Of a stretch of 64,000 bases of DNA, positions 42,613-50,852 are shown piece by piece. The stretch is from assembly GCF_000025265.1 (NCBI RefSeq), contig NC_013739.1, positions 3,830,001-3,894,000 on the forward strand, read 5' to 3'. The notes beneath the pieces are model-generated. The model had not been told where the DNA came from, did not search any database, and saw only the letters and a program-made list of their open reading frames with translations. The translations under genes were made by a program, and so were the position numbers. Within the stretch, counting starts at the first letter, position 1; the number at the start of each line of letters is the position of its first letter. Source of the stretch: Conexibacter woesei DSM 14684 (GTDB taxonomy: Bacteria > Actinomycetota > Thermoleophilia > Solirubrobacterales > Solirubrobacteraceae).

Positions 42613-43269
42613 CTACGGCGCGTCGACGATGCGCAGGTACGGGAGCGGCTGCTCGAACCCGTCGGGGTAGCGCTCCTTCGCCTGCTCGTCGCTGACGGAG
42701 CCGGCGATGATCACCTTCTCACCCTGCTGCCACTGCGCCGGCGTCGCGACCTGGTGCTGCGCGGTCAGCTGCAGCGAGTCGATCACGCGCAGGATCTCGT
42801 CGAAGTTGCGGCCGGTCGTCATCGGGTAGATCAGCACGAGTCTGATCTTCTTGTCCGGGCCGATCACGAAGACGTTGCGCAGCGTGGCGTTCTGCGCGGG
42901 GGTGCGCGAGGTCGGGTCGCCCTCGACCTCGGCGGGCAGCATGCCGTACGCCTTCGCGATCGCGTGGTCGGTGTCCGCGATCATCGGGTAGTTCGGCGCG
43001 GTGCCCTGCGAGGACTCGATGTCCTGCGCCCATCTGTCGTGGTTTCCGACCGGGTCGACCGACAGGCCGATGATCTTCGCGCCGCGCTTGTCGAACTCGG
43101 GCTTGATCGACGCCATGTAGCCGAGCTCGGTCGTGCAGACCGGCGTGAAGTCGCGCGGGTGGGAGAACAGCACGGCCCAGCTGTCCCCGATCCACTCGTG
43201 GAAGTCGATCTCGCCCTCTGTCGTCTGGGCTCTGAAGTTTGGCGCGCTGTCGCCGATGGTCAACGCCAT
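42613..43269 (-). CDS. 1-Cys peroxiredoxin (Prx6 type)
   Basis: 218 residues. The peroxidatic Cys is in HPRDFTPVCTTELG near residue 45, with PxxxTxxC intact. The long C-terminal domain ends in PLPYLRIVDAP, typical of the Prx6/1-Cys group, and no resolving Cys is seen. Reduces peroxides. AGGGA lies 9 nt before the ATG, and a strong A/T-rich promoter is 46 bp upstream. Confidence 0.94.
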   Translation of the reverse strand: MALTIGDSAPNFRAQTTEGEIDFHEWIGDSWAVLFSHPRDFTPVCTTELGYMASIKPEFDKRGAKIIGLSVDPVGNHDRWAQDIESSQGTAPNYPMIADTDHAIAKAYGMLPAEVEGDPTSRTPAQNATLRNVFVIGPDKKIRLVLIYPMTTGRNFDEILRVIDSLQLTAQHQVATPAQWQQGEKVIIAGSVSDEQAKERYPDGFEQPLPYLRIVDAP

Positions 43270-43314
43270 GGGTGGACTCCCTGGTTCATCCGGTTGATGG
43301 AAAGCTGATCAGAT

Positions 43315-43342
43315 TTTATACCTTTCCGATCCAGTTTCGTCA
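43315..43342 (-). promoter_or_regulatory. Promoter of the peroxiredoxin gene
   Basis: On the minus strand, TGACGA, a 16-bp spacer and TATAAA. This A/T-rich patch stands out from the surrounding 70% GC. It separates the peroxiredoxin gene from the upstream acylphosphatase-phosphoesterase gene. Confidence 0.6.
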
Positions 43343-43346
43343 GCCG

Positions 43347-44099
43347 TCACCCGCCGAGGACCGAGCCCGGGTGCTCGGCAACGACGTCGGAGCCCGGGAG
43401 CGCGTGCTCGTCGCGGCGCTTGATCAGCAGCCACTGCGGCTTGCCGCCCGGACCCCGGCGCGTGCGCTGGAGCGCGAAGCCGCCGCGCAGCTTCTCGCCG
43501 TGGAGGACGAAGACGGCGTGCCCGCGGTCGAGTGCCTCCGGCCAGGGGACGCGCCCGCCCTGCTCGTAGCTCCCGCGGTCCCAGACGGTCACGTGACCGT
43601 CGCCGAGCGGACCCTCGAACGCGTTGTGCTCGATCGCATGGTCCTCGACCTCGACCGCGAGCCGCTTCGCCGCCGGGTCCATCGACGGCCCCTTCGGGAC
43701 CGCCCACGAGCGCATCGCGCCGCCGACCTCCAGCCGCAGGTCGAAGTGGTGCGCGGTCGCCGCGTGCTCCTGGACGACGAAGACGCCCGCGCTGACGCCG
43801 CGGATCGCGAACTGCTCATGGCCCTCGACCTTGACGCGGTCGGTCTCGACCGCTTCGACGCGCGCGAGCGGCGGGCCGTCGCGGAGGAACGCGACGAGCC
43901 CGTCGACCGCCTCGGCCGCGCCCTCCGCGTGGGCGAGCACCGCGCCGTCCTCGCCGTTGCGGACCCAGCCGAGCACGCCCAGCTCGCGCGCACGGCGGAC
44001 GGTCGCGTCGCGGAAGCCGACGGCCTGCACCGCCCCGCGCACGGTCGCGCGGATCGCGACGGGCCGCGCCGTCGCCGGGGAGTCGGATCGCTCGCTCAC
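43347..44099 (-). CDS. Fusion of acylphosphatase and LigD-type 3'-phosphoesterase
   Basis: 250 residues from GTG 44099. Residues 15-90 are an acylphosphatase: VRGAVQAVGFR with catalytic Arg 30 and GWVRNGEDG with catalytic Asn 48. Residues 105-230 are the 3'-phosphoesterase (PE) domain of bacterial NHEJ ligase LigD: VVQEHAATAHHFDLRLE (H112, H118, D120, R122), SWAVPKGPS, EDHAIEH (H154) and FEGPLGDG. Relative to Pseudomonas LigD PE, the Tyr of the HPLDY box is His 158. No ligase or polymerase domain. It lies 10 bp after hutF. The biological role of the fusion is unknown. Confidence 0.88.
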   Translation of the reverse strand: MSERSDSPATARPVAIRATVRGAVQAVGFRDATVRRARELGVLGWVRNGEDGAVLAHAEGAAEAVDGLVAFLRDGPPLARVEAVETDRVKVEGHEQFAIRGVSAGVFVVQEHAATAHHFDLRLEVGGAMRSWAVPKGPSMDPAAKRLAVEVEDHAIEHNAFEGPLGDGHVTVWDRGSYEQGGRVPWPEALDRGHAVFVLHGEKLRGGFALQRTRRGPGGKPQWLLIKRRDEHALPGSDVVAEHPGSVLGG

Positions 44100-44109
44100 G
44101 CGCACGAGG

Positions 44110-45294
44110 CTATCGCGCGGCGGCGCCCGTGGAGGAGCGCGCGACGACGCCGGCCGAGGCGCACGTCGCGAGCGCCAGCGGGAGGTCGTGGCGCGCGACG
44201 CCGCGCAGGTCGGAGTGCCCGAGGTCGACCGCGATCGTGCCGGCGCCGTCGGCCGCCTCCGGCAGCCCGAGGCTGGCGCGGCCGTTGCGCGCCAGCTCCG
44301 CCCACAGGTCGCCGTGGTGGGCGAGCAGCGCGAAGCGCGTCTGACGCTCCCGCCGCGCGCCCGTCTCCAGCTCGCGCACCTCCTCGAACGGGTCGACGCG
44401 CACCTGAGAGTCGCTCCCGATCGCCAGCCGGACGCCGGCGTCGCGGTAGGCGAGCGCGGGGAGGAAGCCATCGCCGAGCGAGCCCTCGGTCGTCGGGCAG
44501 GAGACGACGATCGTCCCGCTCTCGGCCAGCAGCGCGACGTCGCGCGCGTCGACGTGGATGCCGTGGACCACGCTCGTGCGCGGGCCGAGGAAGCCGGTCC
44601 GTGCGAGCAGCGCGATCGGAGAGCAGCCGTGCTCGGCCTCGCACTCGGCCAGCTCGCGTCGCTGCTCGCTCGCATGCACGTGGCGGACGAGCCCGTGACG
44701 GTCGGCATAGGCGGCGATCGCCTCCAGCCAGCTCGCCGGCACCGCGCGGATGCTGTGGGCGGCGACGCCGACCGCGACGCCGGGCCGCTCCGCCGCCCAC
44801 GCCCGCAGCGCGTCCGCGCGCGCGAGGAACGTCTCGACGTCGGGATCGCAGAAGCGGCGCTGTCCCCGCACCGGCGCCACGTCGCTGCCGTCCCAGCCGC
44901 CGCGATGGTAGGCGGCCGGCAGCAGCACGACGCGGAGCCCATGCGCGACGCCGGCCTGCGCGAGCGCGATCGCCATCGCGTTGGGGTCGTCGTACGGCGT
45001 CCCGTCGGGCTGGTGGTGGACGTAGTGGAACTCGCCGACGGCGCCGTAGCCGGCACGCGCCATCTCGCCGTAGACGGCGTCGGCGACGACGCCGATCGAC
45101 GCCGGGTCGAGCGCGTCGGCGAGCCGGAACATCGCCTCGCGCCAGCTCCAGAAGTCGTCGACCGCGTGGTCGTCGGCCGCGTCGTCGGCGCCCCCGTGCA
45201 CGCCCGGAGCCGGCCGTTCGGCGACGCCGCGCAGGTCGCGCTGGAACGCGTGGCTGTGCGCGTTGACCATCGCCGGCACCTCGACGGTCCTCAC
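44110..45294 (-). CDS. hutF: Formimidoylglutamate deiminase
   Basis: 394 residues from GTG 45294, overlapping the hutI stop as GTGA. Amidohydrolase metal motif AMVNAHSHAFQRDLRG, then HYVHHQPDG, VAAHSIRAVP, HVHASEQ and GSDSQVRVDPFEE. It converts N-formimidoyl-L-glutamate to N-formyl-L-glutamate and ammonia. The usual N-terminal beta-sandwich of about 50 residues is absent; the protein begins almost at the barrel. The next enzyme, HutG deformylase, is not in the window. Confidence 0.92.
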   Translation of the reverse strand: MRTVEVPAMVNAHSHAFQRDLRGVAERPAPGVHGGADDAADDHAVDDFWSWREAMFRLADALDPASIGVVADAVYGEMARAGYGAVGEFHYVHHQPDGTPYDDPNAMAIALAQAGVAHGLRVVLLPAAYHRGGWDGSDVAPVRGQRRFCDPDVETFLARADALRAWAAERPGVAVGVAAHSIRAVPASWLEAIAAYADRHGLVRHVHASEQRRELAECEAEHGCSPIALLARTGFLGPRTSVVHGIHVDARDVALLAESGTIVVSCPTTEGSLGDGFLPALAYRDAGVRLAIGSDSQVRVDPFEEVRELETGARRERQTRFALLAHHGDLWAELARNGRASLGLPEAADGAGTIAVDLGHSDLRGVARHDLPLALATCASAGVVARSSTGAAAR

Positions 45295-46541
45295 GCGACG
45301 ATCCTCCAGGCGCAGTCGGGACGGACGTGGACCAGCTCGCCACCGCAGATCACCGCCGCGACCGGGTTGTGCCCGAAGCGGTACGCGAGCTGCTCGACGG
45401 GCCCGTCGAGCACGATCAGGTCAGCGCGCTTGCCGGCCTCGATCGAGCCCAGCTCGGCGGAGCGACCGATCGTCCAGGCGGCGTTGAGGGTCGCGGCCAG
45501 CAGCGCCTCGCGCGCGGTCAGGCCGTAGCGGCGGACCGCGAGCCCGAGCACGATCGGCAGCGCGACGACCGGCGAGGTGCCGGGGTTCGCGTCGGTCGCG
45601 ACCACCACGATCGCGCCGGCGTCGATCAGCGCCCGCGCCGGCGCGACATGCTCGTCGCCGAGGAACTCGGCGCCCGGCAGCAGCACCGCCGCGCACTCGG
45701 CTGCCGCGAGCGGCGCGACGTCGGCGGGATCGATGCAGGCGAGGTGGTCGACCGAGCGCGCGCCCAGTTCCAGCGCGACGGGGACCGAGCGGTGCGTGGC
45801 GAACTGCTCGACGTGACAGCGCAGGTCGAGCCCGTGCCGCGCGGCCAGCGCGCCGACGCGGCGGAGGTGGTCGTTCGTGAAGGCGATCGACTCGACGTAG
45901 ACGTCGAGCGCGCGCACGCCGGGCGACTGCGCGAGCGCCTCCGGCACCAGCTCGGCGACGACGTCGAGCCAGCCGTCGGCGTCGAAGCCGTCCGGCAGCG
46001 CGTGCGCGAGCAGCGCGGTCGAGACCGTCTGCTGCGGGACCGCGTCGCCAAGCGCGGCGGCGAGCCGCAGCGCGCGCAGCTCGGCCGCGCGCGAAAGGCC
46101 GTAGCCGCTCTTGCACTCGAACGCCGTCGTCCCCCACGCCAGCATCTCGGCCGCGAGCGCCCGCGCCTGGTCGAGCACCGCGTCGTCGTTCGCGCGCGCG
46201 AATGCGCGCGCCGAGGAGCGGATCCCGCCGCCCTCGCGTGCGATCTGCTCGTACCCCACGCCCGTCACCTTCTGCTCGTACTCGCGGGCGCGCCAGTCCG
46301 CGAACGGCAGGTGCGTGTGCGCGTCGACGAACCCCGGCAGCACCGCGCAGCCGCGCGCGTCGATCGCGACGTCCGCGTCACCGCCGTCGTCGGCGAGCGC
46401 CGCGATCGCGCCGGCGCGCAGCGTCAGGTCGCCGGGCGCGAGCGTCAGCTCGGCGGCGCGGTCGTGGCGCAGGTACGGAAGCCCGTCGGCCGGCGGGCGC
46501 AGCAGCTGCGCCGCGCCGCGGATGGCGATCGACGGAGCCAC
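45291..46541 (-). CDS. hutI: Imidazolonepropionase
   Basis: 416 residues, GTG start at 46541. Amidohydrolase with DAHTHLPFADWRAREY, substrate phrase GYEQIAREGGGI, CHVEQFATH and the final Asp in ATDANPGTSPV. Opens the imidazolone ring to give formimidoylglutamate. 7 bp after hutU. Confidence 0.95.
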   Translation of the reverse strand: MAPSIAIRGAAQLLRPPADGLPYLRHDRAAELTLAPGDLTLRAGAIAALADDGGDADVAIDARGCAVLPGFVDAHTHLPFADWRAREYEQKVTGVGYEQIAREGGGIRSSARAFARANDDAVLDQARALAAEMLAWGTTAFECKSGYGLSRAAELRALRLAAALGDAVPQQTVSTALLAHALPDGFDADGWLDVVAELVPEALAQSPGVRALDVYVESIAFTNDHLRRVGALAARHGLDLRCHVEQFATHRSVPVALELGARSVDHLACIDPADVAPLAAAECAAVLLPGAEFLGDEHVAPARALIDAGAIVVVATDANPGTSPVVALPIVLGLAVRRYGLTAREALLAATLNAAWTIGRSAELGSIEAGKRADLIVLDGPVEQLAYRFGHNPVAAVICGGELVHVRPDCAWRIVA

Positions 46542-46548
46542 GCCGCGC

Positions 46549-48204
46549 TCAGGCCGCCGGAGGGCCGTCGAGCATCGGCACGTGCACGCCGAGCCGCCGC
46601 GCGGCGTCGATCGCCTCGGGATAGCCGGCGTCGACGTGGCGGACGATCCCCATCCCCGGGTCGGCCGTCAGCGTGCGCCGGATCCGCTCGGCCGCGCCGG
46701 CGGTGCCGTCGGCGACGACCACCTGGCCGGCATGGATCGACTTGCCCATCCCGACACCGCCGCCGTGGTGGATCGAGACCCACGTGGCGCCGCACGCCGT
46801 GTTGATCAGCGCGTTCAGCAGCGGCCAGTCGGCGATCGCGTCGGAGCCGTCGCGCATCGCCTCCGTCTCGCGCTCGGGCGAGGCGACCGAGCCGCCGTCG
46901 AGGTGGTCGCGGCCGATCACGATCGGCGCGCGCAGCTCGCCGCTCGCGACCATCTCGTTGAAGCGCAGCCCGGCACGGTCGCGCTCGCCGTAGCCGAGCC
47001 AGCAGATCCGCGCCGGCAGCCCCTGGAACCGCACCTTCTCGCCCGCGAGCCGGATCCAGCGCGCGACGTGCTCCTGGTCGCCGAAGAGGTCGAGGATCGC
47101 CGCGTCCGTCCTGCGGATGTCCTCCGGGTCGCCCGACAGCGCGACCCAGCGGAACGGGCCCTTGCCCTCGCAGAAGAGCGGGCGGATGTACGCCGGCACG
47201 AAGCCCGGGTAGGAGAACGCGTCGGCGTCGCCGTGCGCGGCGGCGAGGCCACGCAGCGCGTTGCCGTAGTCGAACGCCTCGGCGCCCGCCTGCTGGAGCG
47301 CGCGGATCGCGCCGACGTGCGTCACCGCGCTCTCGCCGACGCGGCGCAGGTAGTCGTCCTGGTCGCGCGTGCGCAGCGTGTCGGCCTGCTCGACGGTCAG
47401 GCCGGCGGGGATGTAGCCGGTGAGCGGATCGTGAGCGCTCGTCTGATCGGTCACGACGTCGATCGCGACGCCGCGGCGGACCAGCTCCGGCAGCACGTCG
47501 GCGACGTTGCCGAGCAGGCCGATCGACAGCGGGCGGCGCTCGGCCTGCGCCGTCTCCAGCCGCGCGAGCGCGTCGTCGAGGTCCGCGGCGCGCTCGTCGA
47601 GGTAGCCCGTCCGGATGCGGCGCTCGATCCGCTGCAGGTCGACTTCGACGCACAGCGCGCAGCCGTCGTTGAGCGTGACCGCGAGCGGCTGCGCGCCGCC
47701 CATCCCGCCGAGCCCGGCGGTCACGACGAGGCGGCCGGCGAGCGACCCGCCGAAGCGCTTGCGCGCGATCGCCGCGAACGTCTCGTAGGTGCCCTGGAGG
47801 ATCCCCTGCGAGCCGATGTAGATCCACGACCCGGCCGTCATCTGGCCGTACATCGTCAGCCCGGCGGCGTCGAGCTCGCGGAACGTCTCCCAGTTCGCCC
47901 AGTCGGGGACGAGGTTCGAGTTGGCCAGCAGCACGCGCGGTGCGTGCGGGTGCGTGTCGAAGACCGCGACCGGCTTGCCGGACTGGACCAGCAGCGTCTG
48001 CTCGTCGCCGAGCCGGGTCAGCTCGCGCACGATCGCGTCGTAGCTCGCCCGGTCGCGCGCGGCCTTGCCGATGCCGCCATAGACGATCAGCTCGGACGGC
48101 TTCTCGGCGACGTCCGGGTGGAGGTTGTTCTCCAGCATCCGCAGCGCGGCCTCCTGCTGCCAGCCGCGGCAGCGGAGCGCGCCGCCGCTCGCCGCGACGT
48201 TCAT
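46549..48204 (-). CDS. hutU: Urocanate hydratase
   Basis: 551 residues, the expected size. The NAD-binding and active-site phrases [33 protein letters not shown] and [20 protein letters not shown] are all intact. Adds water to urocanate. The ATG overlaps the hutH stop (ATGA). Confidence 0.97.
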   Translation of the reverse strand: MNVAASGGALRCRGWQQEAALRMLENNLHPDVAEKPSELIVYGGIGKAARDRASYDAIVRELTRLGDEQTLLVQSGKPVAVFDTHPHAPRVLLANSNLVPDWANWETFRELDAAGLTMYGQMTAGSWIYIGSQGILQGTYETFAAIARKRFGGSLAGRLVVTAGLGGMGGAQPLAVTLNDGCALCVEVDLQRIERRIRTGYLDERAADLDDALARLETAQAERRPLSIGLLGNVADVLPELVRRGVAIDVVTDQTSAHDPLTGYIPAGLTVEQADTLRTRDQDDYLRRVGESAVTHVGAIRALQQAGAEAFDYGNALRGLAAAHGDADAFSYPGFVPAYIRPLFCEGKGPFRWVALSGDPEDIRRTDAAILDLFGDQEHVARWIRLAGEKVRFQGLPARICWLGYGERDRAGLRFNEMVASGELRAPIVIGRDHLDGGSVASPERETEAMRDGSDAIADWPLLNALINTACGATWVSIHHGGGVGMGKSIHAGQVVVADGTAGAAERIRRTLTADPGMGIVRHVDAGYPEAIDAARRLGVHVPMLDGPPAA

Positions 48205-49754
48205 GCCGGCACGCCCGTGCCGTCATGCGCCGCCGCGAGGACGGCGGCGAACGCGCCGCTACGGACGAGCGCGGCGATCGCGGCGAGGTCCGGCGCGGGC
48301 GGCCGGTCGGCCGTCAGCGGCTCGATGCGCTCGCGCACGAGCGCATGCGCGCGCCGGCTCGCGGGCGACGCCGCGACCGCCGGCTCGCAGTCGAGCGCCT
48401 GGCAGCCGCACAGCAGCTCCGCGGCGAGCACCCGCTCCAGCCGCTCGGCCGCCTCCAGCGCCATCAGCGCGGCGGTCATCCCCATGCTGACGTGGTCCTC
48501 CTGGTTGTCGGACGTCGGCACCGTGTCGACGCTGACCGGGTGCGCGAGCGCCCGCAGCTCCGCGACGACCGCGGCGGTCGTGTACTGGACGATCATGTAG
48601 CCGCTCGACAGGCCCGGGTCGGGCGTGAGGAAGCCGGGCAGCGTGCCGTTGAGCGACGGCGAGACGAGCCGGAACGTGCGCCGCTCGCTGATCGAGCCGA
48701 GGTCGGCGAGCGCGAGCTTGAGCGTGTCGAACGCGAGCGCGAGGCTCTGGCCGTGGAAGTTGCCGGCGGAGATGACGGCCGCGTCGGGGCCGTCGAAGAC
48801 GAGCGGGTTGTCGGTGACGGCGGAGCGGTCGACGGCGACGAGCCGCGCGAAGAAGCCGAAGCCCTCGCGCGCGGCGCCGTGGACCTGCGCCGCGCAGCGC
48901 AGCGAGTAGGCATCCTGCAACGACCCGCCGTCGCCGGCGGCGCGGGCCCGCCGCGATCCGCGCAGGAGCGCGCGCACGTTGGCGGCGGAGGTGACCTGGC
49001 CGGGCAGCGGGCGCAGCGCGTGGACGCGCGCGTCGAACGCCGGGGTCGCGCCGCTGAGCGCGTCGACGCTGAGCGCGGCCGCGACGTCTGCGGTGTCGAG
49101 CAGCATGCCGACGCGGGCGGTCAGCAGCGTGCCGATCGCCGCCATGAAGTGGGTGCCGTTGACGAGCGCGAGCCCTTCCTTCGTGTCGAGCGCGAGCGGC
49201 GCGCGCCCGAGCGCCGCGAGCGCCTCGGCCCCGGGCAGCAGGCGGCCGTCGCGGTCGCGCACCTCCCCCTCCCCGATCAGCGGCAGGAACGCGTGCGCGG
49301 AGGGCGCGAGGTCGCCGCTGGCGCCCAGCGAGCCGGTCTGCGGGACGCACGGCGCGAAGCCGGCGTTGAGCAGCTCGGCGATCCGCTCCAGCGTCTCGCG
49401 ACGGACGCCGGAGTGGGCGAGCAGAAGGCTGTTGAGGCGGATCGCGAGGGCGGCGCGGACGACCTCGGGCGGCAGCTCCTCGCCGCTGCCGGCGGCGTGC
49501 GAACGCAGCAGGTTGACCTGCAGCTGGTGGCGCGAGGCCGGCGCGACGGCGCTGTCGAGCAACGCGCCGAAGCCGGTCGTGATCCCGTATATCGGCGTGC
49601 CGGCGCCGATGAGCTCCTCGAGCGCCGCGCGGTTGCGCTCGACCCGCGCGAGCGCGTCCGGGTCGAGCGCGACGGACGCGCCGGCCGCGATCGCCGCGAC
49701 CGCCTCCGCCGACAGCGCACCGTCGAGCGTGACGGGCGTGACGGGCGCGCTCAC
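48201..49754 (-). CDS. hutH: Histidine ammonia-lyase
   Basis: 517 residues from GTG 49754. The MIO cofactor triad Ala-Ser-Gly is in [11 protein letters not shown], with [13 protein letters not shown] and the C-terminal NQEDHVSMG. Converts histidine to urocanate, the first step of degradation. The start codon overlaps the stop of a 16-residue upstream ORF (GTGA), and only that ORF has a strong ribosome site, so hutH translation is probably coupled to it. Confidence 0.95.
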   Translation of the reverse strand: MSAPVTPVTLDGALSAEAVAAIAAGASVALDPDALARVERNRAALEELIGAGTPIYGITTGFGALLDSAVAPASRHQLQVNLLRSHAAGSGEELPPEVVRAALAIRLNSLLLAHSGVRRETLERIAELLNAGFAPCVPQTGSLGASGDLAPSAHAFLPLIGEGEVRDRDGRLLPGAEALAALGRAPLALDTKEGLALVNGTHFMAAIGTLLTARVGMLLDTADVAAALSVDALSGATPAFDARVHALRPLPGQVTSAANVRALLRGSRRARAAGDGGSLQDAYSLRCAAQVHGAAREGFGFFARLVAVDRSAVTDNPLVFDGPDAAVISAGNFHGQSLALAFDTLKLALADLGSISERRTFRLVSPSLNGTLPGFLTPDPGLSSGYMIVQYTTAAVVAELRALAHPVSVDTVPTSDNQEDHVSMGMTAALMALEAAERLERVLAAELLCGCQALDCEPAVAASPASRRAHALVRERIEPLTADRPPAPDLAAIAALVRSGAFAAVLAAAHDGTGVPA

Positions 49755-49801
49755 CGGAGCGACCGGCGGGGTCGAGCGGCGCGGATCGGGCAGGCGGGCA
49801 T
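49751..49801 (-). CDS. 16-residue upstream ORF coupled to hutH
   Basis: ATG 49801 encodes [16 protein letters not shown] and stops at a TGA that overlaps the hutH GTG. AGAGGAG lies 7 nt before the ATG, the best ribosome site of the operon. The peptide has five arginines and no histidine, so it does not look like a histidine attenuator. It more likely delivers ribosomes to hutH. Confidence 0.6.
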   Translation of the reverse strand: MPACPIRAARPRRSLR

Positions 49802-49820
49802 CGCTGAGCTCCTCTGGTTC

Positions 49821-49847
49821 AGCGTAGCCCGCGGAGCGGGATTTCAA
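49821..49847 (-). promoter_or_regulatory. Candidate hut operon promoter
   Basis: TTGAAA (49847-49842), a 15-bp spacer and TACGCT (49826-49821) on the minus strand, just upstream of the AGAGGAG of the leader ORF. The rest of the 49802-49960 gap shows no clear operator. Confidence 0.45.
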
Positions 49848-49960
49848 GCGGCCGCCGGCGCACGGCCTGCCGGCACAGGAGCGCGGCGTGGCTCGCCGCC
49901 CTCGCGTCAGCCCTCCCAGGAGTCCGCGAGGGCGGCGAGCGCCGCACGCCCCCTGCCGTT

Positions 49961-50707
49961 TCACGGTCTGCAGCTGATCCAGCCGACGGCGCTGGTCGGC
50001 GCGCTCTCTCTCAGGAACCCGAAGGTCGCGGCGATCGGCGCTCTGCCGCTCTTCGGGCATCGCTTCGCTTCGACGTAGCCGCGTCGTCTGCCTCTCACGA
50101 CGGCCGTCGCGCCGACGGTGGCGGTGAACCGCCGCAGCTCCGCGAACCAGCCGTCGGAGATCTCCTGCATCGAGTCGGGCACGCGTATGTTCATGCTGTA
50201 GCCGTATCTGCCGCTCGTTCTGACGAGCTGGGCGTCGAACGCCTCGCTGATGAGGACAGGATTGGTCGCGTAGATGTGGACGGTGATGTTCGTGCCGCCC
50301 CCGTTGAAGATGGTGACTCTTCCGGGAACGCCGAAGACATCGGCGGCGGGCACGTCGGCGCTGAACGAGCCGCGGCCGACCTGCGACCCACGCGGGCAGT
50401 CCGTGAATCGGCCACGCCTGGCGTTGATCGTCGCCGCGTTGCACGTCGGGAACAAGCGGCTGTTCAGGACGCCGTTGCTCGGCAGCTTCAGCTCCGACGT
50501 GCTCAGGGTCATCGACTGGCCGGCCGGCTCCGGGTCGAGCGTGAAGCCGATCGTGATGCTCAGCGGCGTCCCTGCAGCCCCGTGGTCAGGCGTGACCTTG
50601 CCGCTGATCGCCGACGTGGCCGCCGTCGCGGCCGAGGCCGCGGCGAGCACCGCGACGAGCACCGCGGTCCCGGCGGCGCCGGCCGGCAAGCGTCGATGGC
50701 GGATCAT
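49961..50707 (-). CDS. Secreted beta-rich protein of unknown function
   Basis: 248 residues from ATG 50707 (a TTG at 50722 is the alternative). Signal peptide RRLPAGAAGTAVLVAVLAAA, then beta-like sequence: LDPEPAGQSMTLSTSELKLP, TCNAATINARRGRFTDCPRG and FSADVPAADVFG. Two or three cysteine pairs are possible. No known family was recognised, although proteins of this style are often multicopy in related genomes (from memory, unverified). Arginines are mostly AGA. Confidence 0.7.
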   Translation of the reverse strand: MIRHRRLPAGAAGTAVLVAVLAAASAATAATSAISGKVTPDHGAAGTPLSITIGFTLDPEPAGQSMTLSTSELKLPSNGVLNSRLFPTCNAATINARRGRFTDCPRGSQVGRGSFSADVPAADVFGVPGRVTIFNGGGTNITVHIYATNPVLISEAFDAQLVRTSGRYGYSMNIRVPDSMQEISDGWFAELRRFTATVGATAVVRGRRRGYVEAKRCPKSGRAPIAATFGFLRESAPTSAVGWISCRP

Positions 50708-50711
50708 CGCG

Positions 50712-50729
50712 TCACCATCCAATCGTCAT
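50712..50729 (-). CDS. Five-codon upstream ORF (MTIGW)
   Basis: ATG 50729 follows AAAAGGAG by 6 nt and ends in TGA 4 nt before the ATG of the secreted protein gene. It holds the only strong ribosome site here, so translation of the gene may depend on reinitiation after this mini-ORF. Confidence 0.4.
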   Translation of the reverse strand: MTIGW

Positions 50730-50852
50730 GTCGGACTCCTTTTACTGATAAAACGGTCCAATGGGGAGCGGCTGCAACCGGCGACGTCAGTCTGCGTGCT
50801 CCCAGCCGTGCCCGCCACCGGGCTTCCACCCTGAAATCGACCCTGAGGTCGT

